Part shown: positions 45,984 to 55,042 of the stretch, in pieces | How positions within the stretch are numbered: position 1 is the stretch's first letter | Layout: each line of letters begins with the position of its first letter | Source: Mesorhizobium sp. L2C084A000 | Lineage (GTDB): Bacteria > Pseudomonadota > Alphaproteobacteria > Rhizobiales > Rhizobiaceae | Reading direction: 5' to 3' | Length of the DNA stretch: 61,628 bases | NCBI RefSeq assembly: GCF_000502875.1 | Contig: NZ_AYWX01000001.1 | Location: 435,553-497,180, forward strand | Program-made: the position numbers and the translations under genes | The notes under the pieces: model-generated | What the model was told of the DNA's origin: nothing | What the model saw: only the letters and a program-made list of their open reading frames with translations | Database searches by the model: none

Positions 45984-46732
45984 ACCTCGATCCCCATGTA
46001 GACGCGCTGGACCTCGGGCAGCGCGATCACTTCGGCGGGCACGCCTTCGGCGATCTTCTCGCCGAAGTTCAGCACCAGCAGCCGGTCGGCCACCGCCAGC
46101 AGTGCGTGCAGCACATGCTCGATCCACACGATGGTGATGCCGCGGTCGCGGATGCGGCGCACCAGCGCCACCAGCGCCTTCGATTCATCGTCGGTCAGCC
46201 CGCCCGCGATCTCGTCCAGCAGCAGCAGCTTCGGATCCGACGCCAGCGCGCGCGCCAGCTCCAGCCGTTTGCGGTCGAGCAGCGTCAGAGCGCCGGCCGA
46301 GACATTGGCTTTGTCGGAGAGCTCGCAATCGCGCAGGACCTGGGCGCAGAAAGCATAGCTTTGCTTCTCGGACCGGCCGCCGCCGAAAGCAGCGGCGACC
46401 AGCAGGTTTTCGAAGGTGGTCATGCCGGAATAGGGACGCGGGATCTGATAGGTCCGCCCGATCCCCATCTGGCAGCGCCGGAAGGGCGGCTCGCCACGGA
46501 GCGCCGTGTCGCCGAGCTGGATCTCGCCGCCGGACGCCTTCAAATCGCCGCTGATCATGTTGAACAGCGTCGTCTTGCCCGCCCCGTTCGGGCCGAGGAT
46601 GCCCAGCACCTCGCCCCGATGTACGTCGAAACTCACCTCATGCAGGACGCGGACAGCACCGAAAGACTTCGACACGCCGTGCGCTTTCAGCAGGATTTCT
46701 CTATCCATAGCTCTGCCCGCGTCCCCGCTCAT
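45980..46732 (-). CDS. livG: LIV-type ABC transporter ATPase LivG, importer 1
   Basis: A 250-residue LivG-type ATPase with Walker A GPNGAGKTT, the LivG-typical GIGRTYQIPRP and Walker B LLLLDEIAGGL. The ATG at 46732 starts 1 bp after the binding-protein stop; an ATG at 46708 is an alternative start eight codons in. It partners LivF to energise importer 1. Confidence 0.92.
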   Translation of the reverse strand: MSGDAGRAMDREILLKAHGVSKSFGAVRVLHEVSFDVHRGEVLGILGPNGAGKTTLFNMISGDLKASGGEIQLGDTALRGEPPFRRCQMGIGRTYQIPRPYSGMTTFENLLVAAAFGGGRSEKQSYAFCAQVLRDCELSDKANVSAGALTLLDRKRLELARALASDPKLLLLDEIAGGLTDDESKALVALVRRIRDRGITIVWIEHVLHALLAVADRLLVLNFGEKIAEGVPAEVIALPEVQRVYMGIEV

Positions 46733-46733
46733 G

Positions 46734-48041
46734 TCACCAGGCGATCGGCTGAATAGCCTGCTGGGGTGCGAAAAGCTGATTGACCGTGTTGTCGACGATC
46801 TTCAGGTCATAGGGCCATTTCTCGCCCTTCACCCACTGGCCGCCGAAGATCGGCGTCTTGCAGATGTTCTTGTGGGGCGAGCCGTCGAACTTGATATGAC
46901 CGACCAGGGTCTGCAGATCGGTAGCGACCAGAGCGTCACGGTTGGCCGTACGGTCAAGCGGATTGGAAGAGCGCTTCAGGATGTCGAGCGCAACCTCGAG
47001 CAAGGCATGCGAATAGCCCAACGGCTGCGTCCACTGGCGCTTCGAATCGACTTCCCATTGGCTGGCGATGTCGCTGCTGACCTGCCCGGTCAGCGACGAC
47101 TTGAACGGGAAGGCCGGCGTCCACCAGACCTCCGAGGACATGCCGTTGCCCAGAGGACCCATCGCCTCGACGCCGCCTGGAAACAGCAGCGCCGCCGCCA
47201 CCGTGACCGCCTTCGGCTTGAAGCCCTGCTGGTTGCACTGGGTGACGAAGGTCTTCAGATCGTCGGGATAGGTGATGCCGCCGATGATCTCGCAGCCCTG
47301 CTTCTTGAACTCGGCGATCTGTGCGGAAAAATCATTGGTGCGGGGCTGGAAATAGCCGGGCACCACGACCTCGTAGCCGGCCTTGCGGGTCGGCGCTGGC
47401 AAGCCATATTCGTCGTTGCCCCAGGTCTCGCCGTCGATGTTCTGCGGGAACAGCATCCCGACCTTCTTGTTGGTCTCCAAATGGTTCCAGAGCCCGACGA
47501 AGGTGTTCAACGCCTCGTCGAGGCCCCAGAAGAAATGATAGGTCCAGTCGAAGGTCTGCTTGCCGCCGCCGCGCGGCATGATCACCGCTTGCCAGGGAGC
47601 GCCCGAGGAAATGCAGGGCGTTTCATAAAGTTCGGCCTGCTCGGCCGCGGGCAGGATCGTGTCGGTGGTCGAGGCCGGCACGAGCAGATGAACCTCGTCG
47701 TTCAGGATCAGATTGCCGGCGATTTCCGATGCCTTGTTCGGATTGGACTGGCTGTCGCGGTCGAGGATCTCGATTTCGTAAGTATTGCCGTCGGCGCATT
47801 GCAGCTGGCCGCCGAGCAGGGCGCGGATCTTCTGCAAGGTGTAGCCATCCGTTTCACCAAAAAGGGCGAGCGGTCCGGTCGTCGGGCTGAGGTAACCCAG
47901 CTTGATCTTCCCGGCGGTCGCGGCGCGCACATAGGCCGGCATGCCAAGCGTGCTGGCGGCAACGCCGGCTCCAATCCCCTTCAGCACGCTTCGACGGCTG
48001 GGCCGCAAGCCCGATTTCACCAGTCTGTTGTAGTAGCTCAT
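46734..48041 (-). CDS. LIV-type substrate-binding protein, importer 1 (Tat signal)
   Basis: A 435-residue type I binding protein of the branched-chain/aromatic class (Peripla_BP_6). The N terminus carries a twin-arginine signal (SRRSVLKG, Arg16-Arg17, hydrophobic core, cleavage near VRAA). The mature protein begins GKIKLGYLSPTTGPLALFG. Tat export suggests folding before export, which is frequent in this family in rhizobia. With SDR and dioxygenase genes upstream it probably binds an aromatic compound. Confidence 0.88.
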   Translation of the reverse strand: MSYYNRLVKSGLRPSRRSVLKGIGAGVAASTLGMPAYVRAATAGKIKLGYLSPTTGPLALFGETDGYTLQKIRALLGGQLQCADGNTYEIEILDRDSQSNPNKASEIAGNLILNDEVHLLVPASTTDTILPAAEQAELYETPCISSGAPWQAVIMPRGGGKQTFDWTYHFFWGLDEALNTFVGLWNHLETNKKVGMLFPQNIDGETWGNDEYGLPAPTRKAGYEVVVPGYFQPRTNDFSAQIAEFKKQGCEIIGGITYPDDLKTFVTQCNQQGFKPKAVTVAAALLFPGGVEAMGPLGNGMSSEVWWTPAFPFKSSLTGQVSSDIASQWEVDSKRQWTQPLGYSHALLEVALDILKRSSNPLDRTANRDALVATDLQTLVGHIKFDGSPHKNICKTPIFGGQWVKGEKWPYDLKIVDNTVNQLFAPQQAIQPIAW

Positions 48042-48104
48042 CGTCGGTTCCTCCCTGGGTTAAGTTTCTCCGGCCCACGGGACCGGTCTCAGTTCAAAGC
48101 GTGT

Positions 48105-48923
48105 TCAGGTCATCCGCAGCAGCGAGCCGCCATCGATGACGATCAGAGAGCCCGTCACGTAGGAAGCGGCAGGCGACGCCAGATAAAGCGCCAGGCCCTT
48201 GATCTCTTCCGGGTCGCCGATCCGACCGAGCAGCGACTGGGCCTCGAAGGCCTCGCGGTCCGCCGGATTGCGCAGCCGACCGCCGGCGATGTTGGTGATG
48301 AACGGTCCGGGCAGGATGGCATTGATGCGGATGTTGTAGGCGCCAAGCTCCATCGCCATGTGGCGAACGAGATGGTTCACCGCGGCCTTGGCGGGCATGT
48401 AGGGCGTGCCCACGATGCTCTCGTTGATCAGCGATGCAATGGACGACGTGACGATGATCTGGCCGCCGCCATTCGGCTTCATGTGCCGGACGGCATGTTT
48501 GATCGTGGTGTAGACCGAGGTCAGGTTGATCTCGATCACCTTGTCCCAGTGCTCGTCGGGCAGGTTCTCGATGGCGCCCTCGGGGTTCCTTTCGCCCGTC
48601 GGGGTGTTGAAGCCCGGCCCGGCATCGATCCCGGCATTGGCGAACACGACATCGATCGAGCCCGCCTTCCCGGCGACCTTGTCGAAGGCTGCGGCCATGG
48701 CCGCACGGTCACCGACGTCGACAACCTGGCCCCAGACATCGCCACCCACCGCCCTGATCGCGGCCACGGTCGTGTCAAGCCCGGCAGGGTTCAGGTCGAA
48801 GATGCAGACCTTCGCCCCGTGCTCGGCCATGATCTCGGCATAGGCCTGCCCGATGCCGCCGGCGCCGCCGGTGACGATCACCGACTTGCCTCTGACATCG
48901 AACATCTTCTCAAGTGCGGCCAT
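48105..48923 (-). CDS. SDR-family dehydrogenase in the aromatic operon
   Basis: A 272-residue classical SDR with TGGAGGIGQA, NAGID (variant NNAG), the active-site serine in TSSIAS, a PYMPAKAA segment and an Asp after beta-2 indicating NAD(H). The usual YxxxK is Y-M-P-A-K here, so Tyr and Lys are retained. It overlaps the dioxygenase stop (TGATG). It may oxidise a diol or side-chain alcohol of the aromatic substrate. Exact role unknown. Confidence 0.85.
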   Translation of the reverse strand: MAALEKMFDVRGKSVIVTGGAGGIGQAYAEIMAEHGAKVCIFDLNPAGLDTTVAAIRAVGGDVWGQVVDVGDRAAMAAAFDKVAGKAGSIDVVFANAGIDAGPGFNTPTGERNPEGAIENLPDEHWDKVIEINLTSVYTTIKHAVRHMKPNGGGQIIVTSSIASLINESIVGTPYMPAKAAVNHLVRHMAMELGAYNIRINAILPGPFITNIAGGRLRNPADREAFEAQSLLGRIGDPEEIKGLALYLASPAASYVTGSLIVIDGGSLLRMT

Positions 48924-49813
48924 CAGTTTCCTCCTTTGTGCGACAGCACGAAATCGAACTCCACGTCGTAGAACGGGGCCGCAACCTCGACCCTGGCGGC
49001 AGCTTCGGCGTTCTCGACCTTGCGGAATTCGGCGAGCAGGCTCTTCTTCACGCCGAAGACGGCATCTGAATCGATGTACGGGTCGTCCGGGTCGAAGATG
49101 TGCGTGGTCAGCGCTTCGAAGCCCTCGGCCTCGACGATGTAGTGGAGATGCGCCGGACGATTGGGGTGACGCCCCAGCGCGCCCAGCAGCTTGCCGACCG
49201 GGCCATCATCCGGGATCGGGTAGTATTTGGGCTTCACGCCGCGAAACCAGTAGCGCCCGTCCGTGCCGGTGCGAAAGACGCCGCGCAAGTTGAAGTCGGG
49301 CTGGATGCCCTTCTGCTGCACGTCGTAGAAGCCCTCGTCATTGGCCTGCCAGACGTCGATCTTGGCGCCTGCGATCGGCTTGCCCTCGGTATCGAGGATG
49401 CGGCCATGCACGAACATGGGCTCGCCCTTCTGGTCGAGGCAGATGTTGGAGCCCATCGGCAGTTCGGGGGCGTCGGCGACGTGGAAGGGTCCCAGCACCG
49501 TCGATTCCGAGGCGCCCGACGGCTTGCGGTTGTTGATCGCATCGACCAGCATCGAGATACCGAGAACATCCGACAACAGGATGTATTCCTGCCGCCACTC
49601 GTTGCAGATCTGGCCTGTCCGCGTCAGGAACATGATCGCGCCGAACCATTCCTCCTGTGTCGGCTCGATCTCTTTCACCGCCTCGTGCAGCTTGCGGGTG
49701 ATGACCTCCATCACCTCTTTGAGCCGCTCGTCCTTGGCGTTCCTGTTCCGCGCCACCACGACCTCGGCCGAGTTCGCTTCGGTGAAATAGCCGGATTCGT
49801 GTTCGTCGATCAT
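48923..49813 (-). CDS. Hydroxyquinol-type intradiol dioxygenase (copy 1)
   Basis: A 296-residue intradiol ring-cleavage dioxygenase. The N-terminal helical dimerisation domain (about 1-105) is followed by the beta-sandwich catalytic domain. Iron ligands are readable: Tyr163 in GFYDVQ, Tyr197 or 198 in KYYPIP, and His222 and His224 in RPAHLH. This spacing matches hydroxyquinol 1,2-dioxygenases, which cleave 1,2,4-benzenetriol to maleylacetate. A second copy with different neighbours lies at 59025. Catechol 1,2-dioxygenase activity is a lesser alternative. Confidence 0.88.
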   Translation of the reverse strand: MIDEHESGYFTEANSAEVVVARNRNAKDERLKEVMEVITRKLHEAVKEIEPTQEEWFGAIMFLTRTGQICNEWRQEYILLSDVLGISMLVDAINNRKPSGASESTVLGPFHVADAPELPMGSNICLDQKGEPMFVHGRILDTEGKPIAGAKIDVWQANDEGFYDVQQKGIQPDFNLRGVFRTGTDGRYWFRGVKPKYYPIPDDGPVGKLLGALGRHPNRPAHLHYIVEAEGFEALTTHIFDPDDPYIDSDAVFGVKKSLLAEFRKVENAEAAARVEVAAPFYDVEFDFVLSHKGGN

Positions 49814-49823
49814 GCGATCCTCC

Positions 49824-51578
49824 TCAGCGCGCCAGAACGGATTTGAAGATCCGGCGCAGTTCGGCCGCCGGCTCGGCCGCCAGCGTTTCGGAGCGCCAGG
49901 CGACGTGGTGGTCGGGACGGACGATCAGGCAGCCGGTGTCGCGGATCTCCCGTGCGCCGGCCCAGTCGCCGGTATGATCCTCGATCGCGCGGCGCGGGCC
50001 GATCACATGGCTGCGGATCGGCAGACCGAGCTCCGCGCCCACCGTCTCCGCCGCGGCGACCCACGCCTCTCCGCCAATGCCGGTCAACAGCGTGAACTCG
50101 CCATGCCCGCAAAGATCGAGCGTCGAGACCTTCCTGCCCGAGCGCTCGAAGACCCAGACATGCGGCAAGCGCGCGCCCGGCCAGGTTGTCGGCGCATAGT
50201 GCAGCTCGCGATCCTTCTCGAAGGCCGGCTCGCGCTGGCCGTCGGTCACCACCGCGCCCGACGCATAGCGCTGGTTCATCTCGACGCCATGGGCGTCGAA
50301 CTCGTACTTCTTGAAGGCGATGGCCTTGCGGAGCGCCTCGCGCTGCGCTTCGGCGACGGGCGTCGCATCGGCGCGAGCCTCCATGTTCCTCTGGATCTTG
50401 TCGTGATCCACGCCGCCGTCCATGCCGAGCGCCTCGAAGATCGGTCCGAATTCGGCGATGGACTGGTTCGCCCGTGTCACGATCTGGCGCGCGATCGGTG
50501 CGCGCTCGGCCGAGAAGCTGTCCAGAAGCCCGACCCCCGCCTGCCCCTTGATGACCTTGGCAAGCTTCCAGGCGAGGTTGAACCCGTCCTGGATCGATGT
50601 GTTCGAGCCGAGCCCGTTCGAGGGCGGATGCCGGTGCGCGGCATCGCCCATGATAAACACCCGCCCCTTCTGCATGTGCGTGGCGAAGCAGTTGTTCACG
50701 GTCCAGGTGTTGGCGCCCAGGAGCTCGATTTCGAGCGCGGGATCTCCGACCAGTTGACGCGCGACGCTGGTGGCCAGTTCCGGCGTCACGTCCGGCGGCG
50801 GCTGGTTGATGTCGTAACCCCAGACGATCAGCCATTCGTCCCACGGCCGCACCATGCGAACGAGACCCATGCCGATGCCGCCGACGTCGGCGCCGGGCTG
50901 CATGACCCAATAGAGGACGCTCGGCCGGTGGGCGACATATTTCGAGAGATCGGCCCTGAACAGGATGTTCATCGAGCCGCCGACGCCCATCTTGCCCTCG
51001 AGCGGCAGGCCCAGATGCTCGGCCACCAGCGAGTTGCCGCCGTCGGCGCCGACGAGGAACTTCGACCGCACGGTGAAATCGTTGCCCGACAGCCGATCGC
51101 GGCAGGTCGTGGTCACGCCGTCCGCATCCTGGACATGGCTGACATATTCCGTGCTCATGCGTGCCTGCGTGCCGCGGGCGCAGGCCGACTTGAACAGGAT
51201 CGGCTCCATGAAGGTCTGCGGCAGATCGTTCATGAAGCAGGGCGACGACAGCAGATGTTCGGCCTTGGAGAGCGGGTGGACGCCCCAGCTCTTCATGTGG
51301 CCGATCTCCTCGCCGGCCAGGCTTTCGCAGAACACGTTCTCGCCCATCAGCTCCTGCGGGGAGGCGTGCATCATGGCCTCGGCCTCTACCTCCGGCCCAA
51401 GGTCGCGCAGCACTTCCATCGTGCGCTGGTTGGTGATGTGGGCACGCGGCGTGTTCGACAACCAGCGATAGCGATTGACGATCATGTTGGCGACGCCGTA
51501 GCTGGACAGCAGCGCGGCGGTGGCCGAGCCGGCTGGGCCAGTGCCGACGATCAGCACGTCGATTTCGATATCCGCCAT
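49824..51578 (-). CDS. FAD-dependent aromatic hydroxylase (TfdB/phenol 2-monooxygenase-like)
   Basis: A 584-residue class A flavoprotein monooxygenase. It has the FAD motif GTGPAG (12-17), NTPRAHITNQRTMEVLRDLG near residue 45 as in chlorophenol hydroxylases, the second FAD motif GDAAHRHPP and a C-terminal thioredoxin-like domain. Such enzymes hydroxylate phenols next to the existing OH using NAD(P)H and oxygen. Upstream of a hydroxyquinol dioxygenase it could convert resorcinol or a hydroquinone to hydroxyquinol. The ATG at 51578 overlaps the LivM stop. Confidence 0.88.
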   Translation of the reverse strand: MADIEIDVLIVGTGPAGSATAALLSSYGVANMIVNRYRWLSNTPRAHITNQRTMEVLRDLGPEVEAEAMMHASPQELMGENVFCESLAGEEIGHMKSWGVHPLSKAEHLLSSPCFMNDLPQTFMEPILFKSACARGTQARMSTEYVSHVQDADGVTTTCRDRLSGNDFTVRSKFLVGADGGNSLVAEHLGLPLEGKMGVGGSMNILFRADLSKYVAHRPSVLYWVMQPGADVGGIGMGLVRMVRPWDEWLIVWGYDINQPPPDVTPELATSVARQLVGDPALEIELLGANTWTVNNCFATHMQKGRVFIMGDAAHRHPPSNGLGSNTSIQDGFNLAWKLAKVIKGQAGVGLLDSFSAERAPIARQIVTRANQSIAEFGPIFEALGMDGGVDHDKIQRNMEARADATPVAEAQREALRKAIAFKKYEFDAHGVEMNQRYASGAVVTDGQREPAFEKDRELHYAPTTWPGARLPHVWVFERSGRKVSTLDLCGHGEFTLLTGIGGEAWVAAAETVGAELGLPIRSHVIGPRRAIEDHTGDWAGAREIRDTGCLIVRPDHHVAWRSETLAAEPAAELRRIFKSVLAR

Positions 51579-52627
51579 CAAATTCCTCCCTTGATCTTCG
51601 GACCGGTCAGCCTGCGGCGGACCGGAAACAGGTGCAGGCCCTTGCGGGACGCAATCAGCCCCCACAGCCCCTTTGGCGCAAAAAGCATCACGACGACGGC
51701 GATGAGGCCGAGCGTCATCAAGTACCAGCTGCCGTAATCGGCCAGCGCCGAGCGCAGCGCGAAGAAGACCAGCACACCGAGGATCGGCCCCTCGATGGTG
51801 CCGATGCCGCCGATGACGACAATGAAGATGACGTTGGCGGTCCAGTCGGTGACGGCAAAGGCCGCGCTCGGCGAGATGCGGGCCGTCTGCAGGAAGATCA
51901 GCGCGCCGGTCAGCCCGGTGGCGGCCGCGGCGATCAGAAAGACCGCCCATCTGAGCCGGCCGGTATCGACGCCCACCGATTGCGCCGCGTCGACATTGTC
52001 GCGCACGGCCGCCAGCGCCAGCCCGAGGCGACTGCGCAGCAGCCAATAAATGCCTCCCGTCACGGCCACGAGCAGCGCCAAAGCCAGCCAGTAGGCCATA
52101 ACATCGCGTGCCGCGGCCTCGCGGACCCCGAACAGCGCCCGGACCGCATCGGTGCCCAGGATACTGCTCGTCGCCTCGCGCGGCAGCGAGGTGCCGGTGC
52201 CGCCACCGAGCGCCTTCCACTGCGCGACCAGCAGTCGCGTCACTTCGGCGATCACCCAGGTGCCGATGGCGAAATAGGCGCCCTGCAAACGGAACGCGAA
52301 GAAGGCCGTCGGAACCGCCAGCACCAGAGCGGCAAGGCCGCCCAGCGGGATCGCCAGGACCGGATTCCAGCCGAGCAGGATCACGCCGGCGAACATCGCA
52401 TAGGCGCCGATGCCAACGAAAGCCTGCTGGCCCACCGACACCAGGCCGCCATAGCCCGCCAGCAGGTTCCATATCTGCGCCAGCGTCAGCATGGTGAGGA
52501 TGAAGAAGAGATCCTGTATGACGCCACGCGAGGCCACGGCAGGCAGCGCGAGCGCGGCGACGATGAAGATCGGCACGATGATCGCGGTCACGGTTCCGGC
52601 GCGGGTGCGGGTTGTCAGTCGATACAT
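51578..52627 (-). CDS. livM: LIV-type ABC transporter permease LivM, importer 2
   Basis: A 349-residue LivM-type permease with NLLAGYGGLVSVGQQAF and VVIGGIGTIEGPILG. It resembles the importer 1 LivM in layout but differs clearly in sequence, so the two importers are not a recent duplication. It is coupled to the FAD hydroxylase gene by a TGATG overlap. Confidence 0.9.
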   Translation of the reverse strand: MYRLTTRTRAGTVTAIIVPIFIVAALALPAVASRGVIQDLFFILTMLTLAQIWNLLAGYGGLVSVGQQAFVGIGAYAMFAGVILLGWNPVLAIPLGGLAALVLAVPTAFFAFRLQGAYFAIGTWVIAEVTRLLVAQWKALGGGTGTSLPREATSSILGTDAVRALFGVREAAARDVMAYWLALALLVAVTGGIYWLLRSRLGLALAAVRDNVDAAQSVGVDTGRLRWAVFLIAAAATGLTGALIFLQTARISPSAAFAVTDWTANVIFIVVIGGIGTIEGPILGVLVFFALRSALADYGSWYLMTLGLIAVVVMLFAPKGLWGLIASRKGLHLFPVRRRLTGPKIKGGI

Positions 52628-52634
52628 GCCGCCC

Positions 52635-53498
52635 TCAATCCACTGCGCGCGGAAAAAGCCCGCGCGGCTTGAGCAGCATCACGGCCAGGAAGGCGATGTG
52701 GCCGGCCAGGATCTGCCATTCCGGATTCAGCGCGGCGCCAAACGTCTGCGCCACGCCGATGATGATCCCGCCCGCGAGCGTCCCCCACAGGCTGCCGAGG
52801 CCGCCGATGATCACCGCCTCGAAGGCATAGATCAGCCGCGCCGGTCCGATCGAAGGATCGAAGTTCGCCCGCATGCCGAGATAGAGTGCCGCCAGCGTCA
52901 CGACGACCATGGCGATCCCGGTGGCGATCGCGAAGATCCGCTTCGGCTCTATCCCCATCAGCCCCGCCGTCACGACGTCGTCCGAGGTGGCGCGGAAGGC
53001 ACGGCCGAGGGCGGTGTGGTAGAAGAGCGCGTTGAGCGCAATGATCATCACGATCGCCGAGGCAAAGGTCATCAGCGGCATGATCCCCACCGTGACCAGC
53101 CCGAGATCGAGCGATGCCCCTTCCAACGCGCCCACCGGGATGCGGCGGCTGTCGGCGGAGAAGGCCTCGAGCAGGCCGTTCTGCAGGGCGACCGACAGGC
53201 CGAAGGTGACCAAAAGCGGCGGCAGGATGTCCTTGCCCAGCACGCGGTTCAGAACGGCGGTCTGCAGCAGCCAGCCGAGCGCGAACATCACCGGCATGGC
53301 GACCAGAGCGGCAATCCAGGGCGACAGGCCGAGCAGCGTGACGCCCATCAAAACCAGATAGGCGGCAAGAATGATGAGGTCGCCATGGGCGAGGTTCACC
53401 AGCCGCATGATACCGAAGACGAGGCTCAATCCCGCTGCGAACAAGGCATAGAGCCCGCCCAGCAGAATCCCTTGCACGAGGGTGTCCAGCCAGATCAT
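52635..53498 (-). CDS. livH: LIV-type ABC transporter permease LivH, importer 2
   Basis: A 287-residue LivH-type permease that begins LVQGILLGGLYA and has VNLAHGDLI and the late VIIGGLGSLWGTLAG loop. It lies 7 bp before LivM 2 and 67 bp after LivF 2 in the direction of transcription. It has the same length as LivH 1. Confidence 0.9.
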   Translation of the reverse strand: MIWLDTLVQGILLGGLYALFAAGLSLVFGIMRLVNLAHGDLIILAAYLVLMGVTLLGLSPWIAALVAMPVMFALGWLLQTAVLNRVLGKDILPPLLVTFGLSVALQNGLLEAFSADSRRIPVGALEGASLDLGLVTVGIMPLMTFASAIVMIIALNALFYHTALGRAFRATSDDVVTAGLMGIEPKRIFAIATGIAMVVVTLAALYLGMRANFDPSIGPARLIYAFEAVIIGGLGSLWGTLAGGIIIGVAQTFGAALNPEWQILAGHIAFLAVMLLKPRGLFPRAVD

Positions 53499-53565
53499 CG
53501 CCGCGCCACCTCGATCAGGCCATAAGAGCGCTGCGCGAGCAGATGACAGAGCCTCGGTTGCCGCG

Positions 53566-54267
53566 TCATGCCGCCACTCCGAAATAGGCGGAATGGATGT
53601 CTTCGCGCGTGACCTCAGCCGCCCTGGCGGCCAGCGTGACGCGACCCTCCATCATGCAGTAGACGCGATCGGCCACCGCCAGCGCCTTGCCGATATCCTG
53701 CTCCACCAGCACGATCGCGGCGCCGCCTTCGCGGATCCTGGGAAGGGCTGCGTAGATATCGCGGATGACGACCGGCGCGAGGCCGAGGCTGATCTCGTCG
53801 CAGAGCAGCAATTGGGGGTTCGACATCAGCGCCCGGCCGATCGCCACCATCTGCTGCTGGCCGCCCGAGAGCGCGGTGCTGGGGCTCTTGCGCCGCTCGC
53901 GCAGGATCGGGAAAAGGTCATAGACGGCGTCGAGGTTCCACGGCCCCGGCACCTTGCGCGCTTGCCCGCCGACCAGCAGGTTTTCCTCGACGGTCAGCGA
54001 AGGGAACAGTCGGCGCCCCTCCGGCACCATGGCAATGCCGCGCTTCATGATCTCGGCCGAAGACAGCGCGCCAATCGGCTCGCCCCTGTGCAGCACCATG
54101 CCGGGCTCGTTGCCGATCACGCCCGTGATCGAGCGCATCAGCGTGGATTTTCCGGCGCCATTGGCGCCGATGATCGCCACGCATTCGCCCGCGGCCACGC
54201 TGATATCCACACCGAACAGCGCCCGGAACTGGCCGTAATTCGCGGTGAGGCCGCGCGTTTCCAGCAT
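53566..54267 (-). CDS. livF: LIV-type ABC transporter ATPase LivF, importer 2
   Basis: A 233-residue LivF ATPase with Walker A GANGAGKST, signature LSGGQQQM and Walker B LLLCDEISLG. The start overlaps the LivG 2 stop (TGATG). Confidence 0.92.
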   Translation of the reverse strand: MLETRGLTANYGQFRALFGVDISVAAGECVAIIGANGAGKSTLMRSITGVIGNEPGMVLHRGEPIGALSSAEIMKRGIAMVPEGRRLFPSLTVEENLLVGGQARKVPGPWNLDAVYDLFPILRERRKSPSTALSGGQQQMVAIGRALMSNPQLLLCDEISLGLAPVVIRDIYAALPRIREGGAAIVLVEQDIGKALAVADRVYCMMEGRVTLAARAAEVTREDIHSAYFGVAA

Positions 54268-54983
54268 CAGACCTCGAGCCCCAGATAGATTTCGCGAACC
54301 GCCTTCGAGGCCATGATCTCATCAGGCGCACCGATCCCGATCACACGCCCAAAATCCAGCACGAGAAGCCGCTCGACCACCGAATTCAGGGCGTGCAGCA
54401 CATGCTCGATCCAGATGATTGTCGTGCCCCTGGCGTGGATCGCCTTGATCGTCGCGACCAGGGCCTTGCATTCGCCCTCCGTCAGACCGCCGGCGATCTC
54501 GTCCAGGAGCAGAAGCTCAGGGCCTGTCGCCAGGGCGCGGGCGAGTTCGAGGCGCTTGCGGTCGAGAAGGCTCAGCGAGCCGGCCACGAAATTGGCCTTC
54601 CTGAGAAGCTCCGTCTCCTCGAGGATACCAGCGCAATCGTCGACCATCTCGGCCTCGCGTGCGCCGCGGCCGAAGGCGGCAGCGGTCAAGAGATTTTCGA
54701 ACACGGTCAGCCCCTCGAAAGGCTGCGGAATCTGGAAGCTGCGGCCAACGCCCATGCGCACCCGCTCCATCGCCGGAGCACGGGTCACGTCGCGGCCGAG
54801 CAATTCGATGCGACCCTCATTTGCAAACAAGTTGCCGGTGATCAGGTTGAAGAGCGTCGATTTTCCGGCGCCGTTCGGGCCGATAATGCCCAGCGCTTCG
54901 CCGCGCGGCACGCTGACGGTCACGGAATCCGCAACCTTCAAGGCGCCGAAGGACTTCGAAACGTTTTCCAGCCTGAGTATCAT
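54267..54983 (-). CDS. livG: LIV-type ABC transporter ATPase LivG, importer 2
   Basis: A 238-residue LivG ATPase with Walker A GPNGAGKST, GVGRSFQIPQP and Walker B LLLLDEIAGGL. Two ATGs (54992 and 54983) are possible; 54983 has the better spacing to an AAGGA site. The longer frame upstream is a shadow of the binding-protein gene. Confidence 0.9.
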   Translation of the reverse strand: MILRLENVSKSFGALKVADSVTVSVPRGEALGIIGPNGAGKSTLFNLITGNLFANEGRIELLGRDVTRAPAMERVRMGVGRSFQIPQPFEGLTVFENLLTAAAFGRGAREAEMVDDCAGILEETELLRKANFVAGSLSLLDRKRLELARALATGPELLLLDEIAGGLTEGECKALVATIKAIHARGTTIIWIEHVLHALNSVVERLLVLDFGRVIGIGAPDEIMASKAVREIYLGLEV

Positions 54984-55042
54984 CACTGTCATCCTTGGGT
55001 CGCGCCGAACGAGGGCGGCGGTATCAGCCGCCCTCGGCAGCG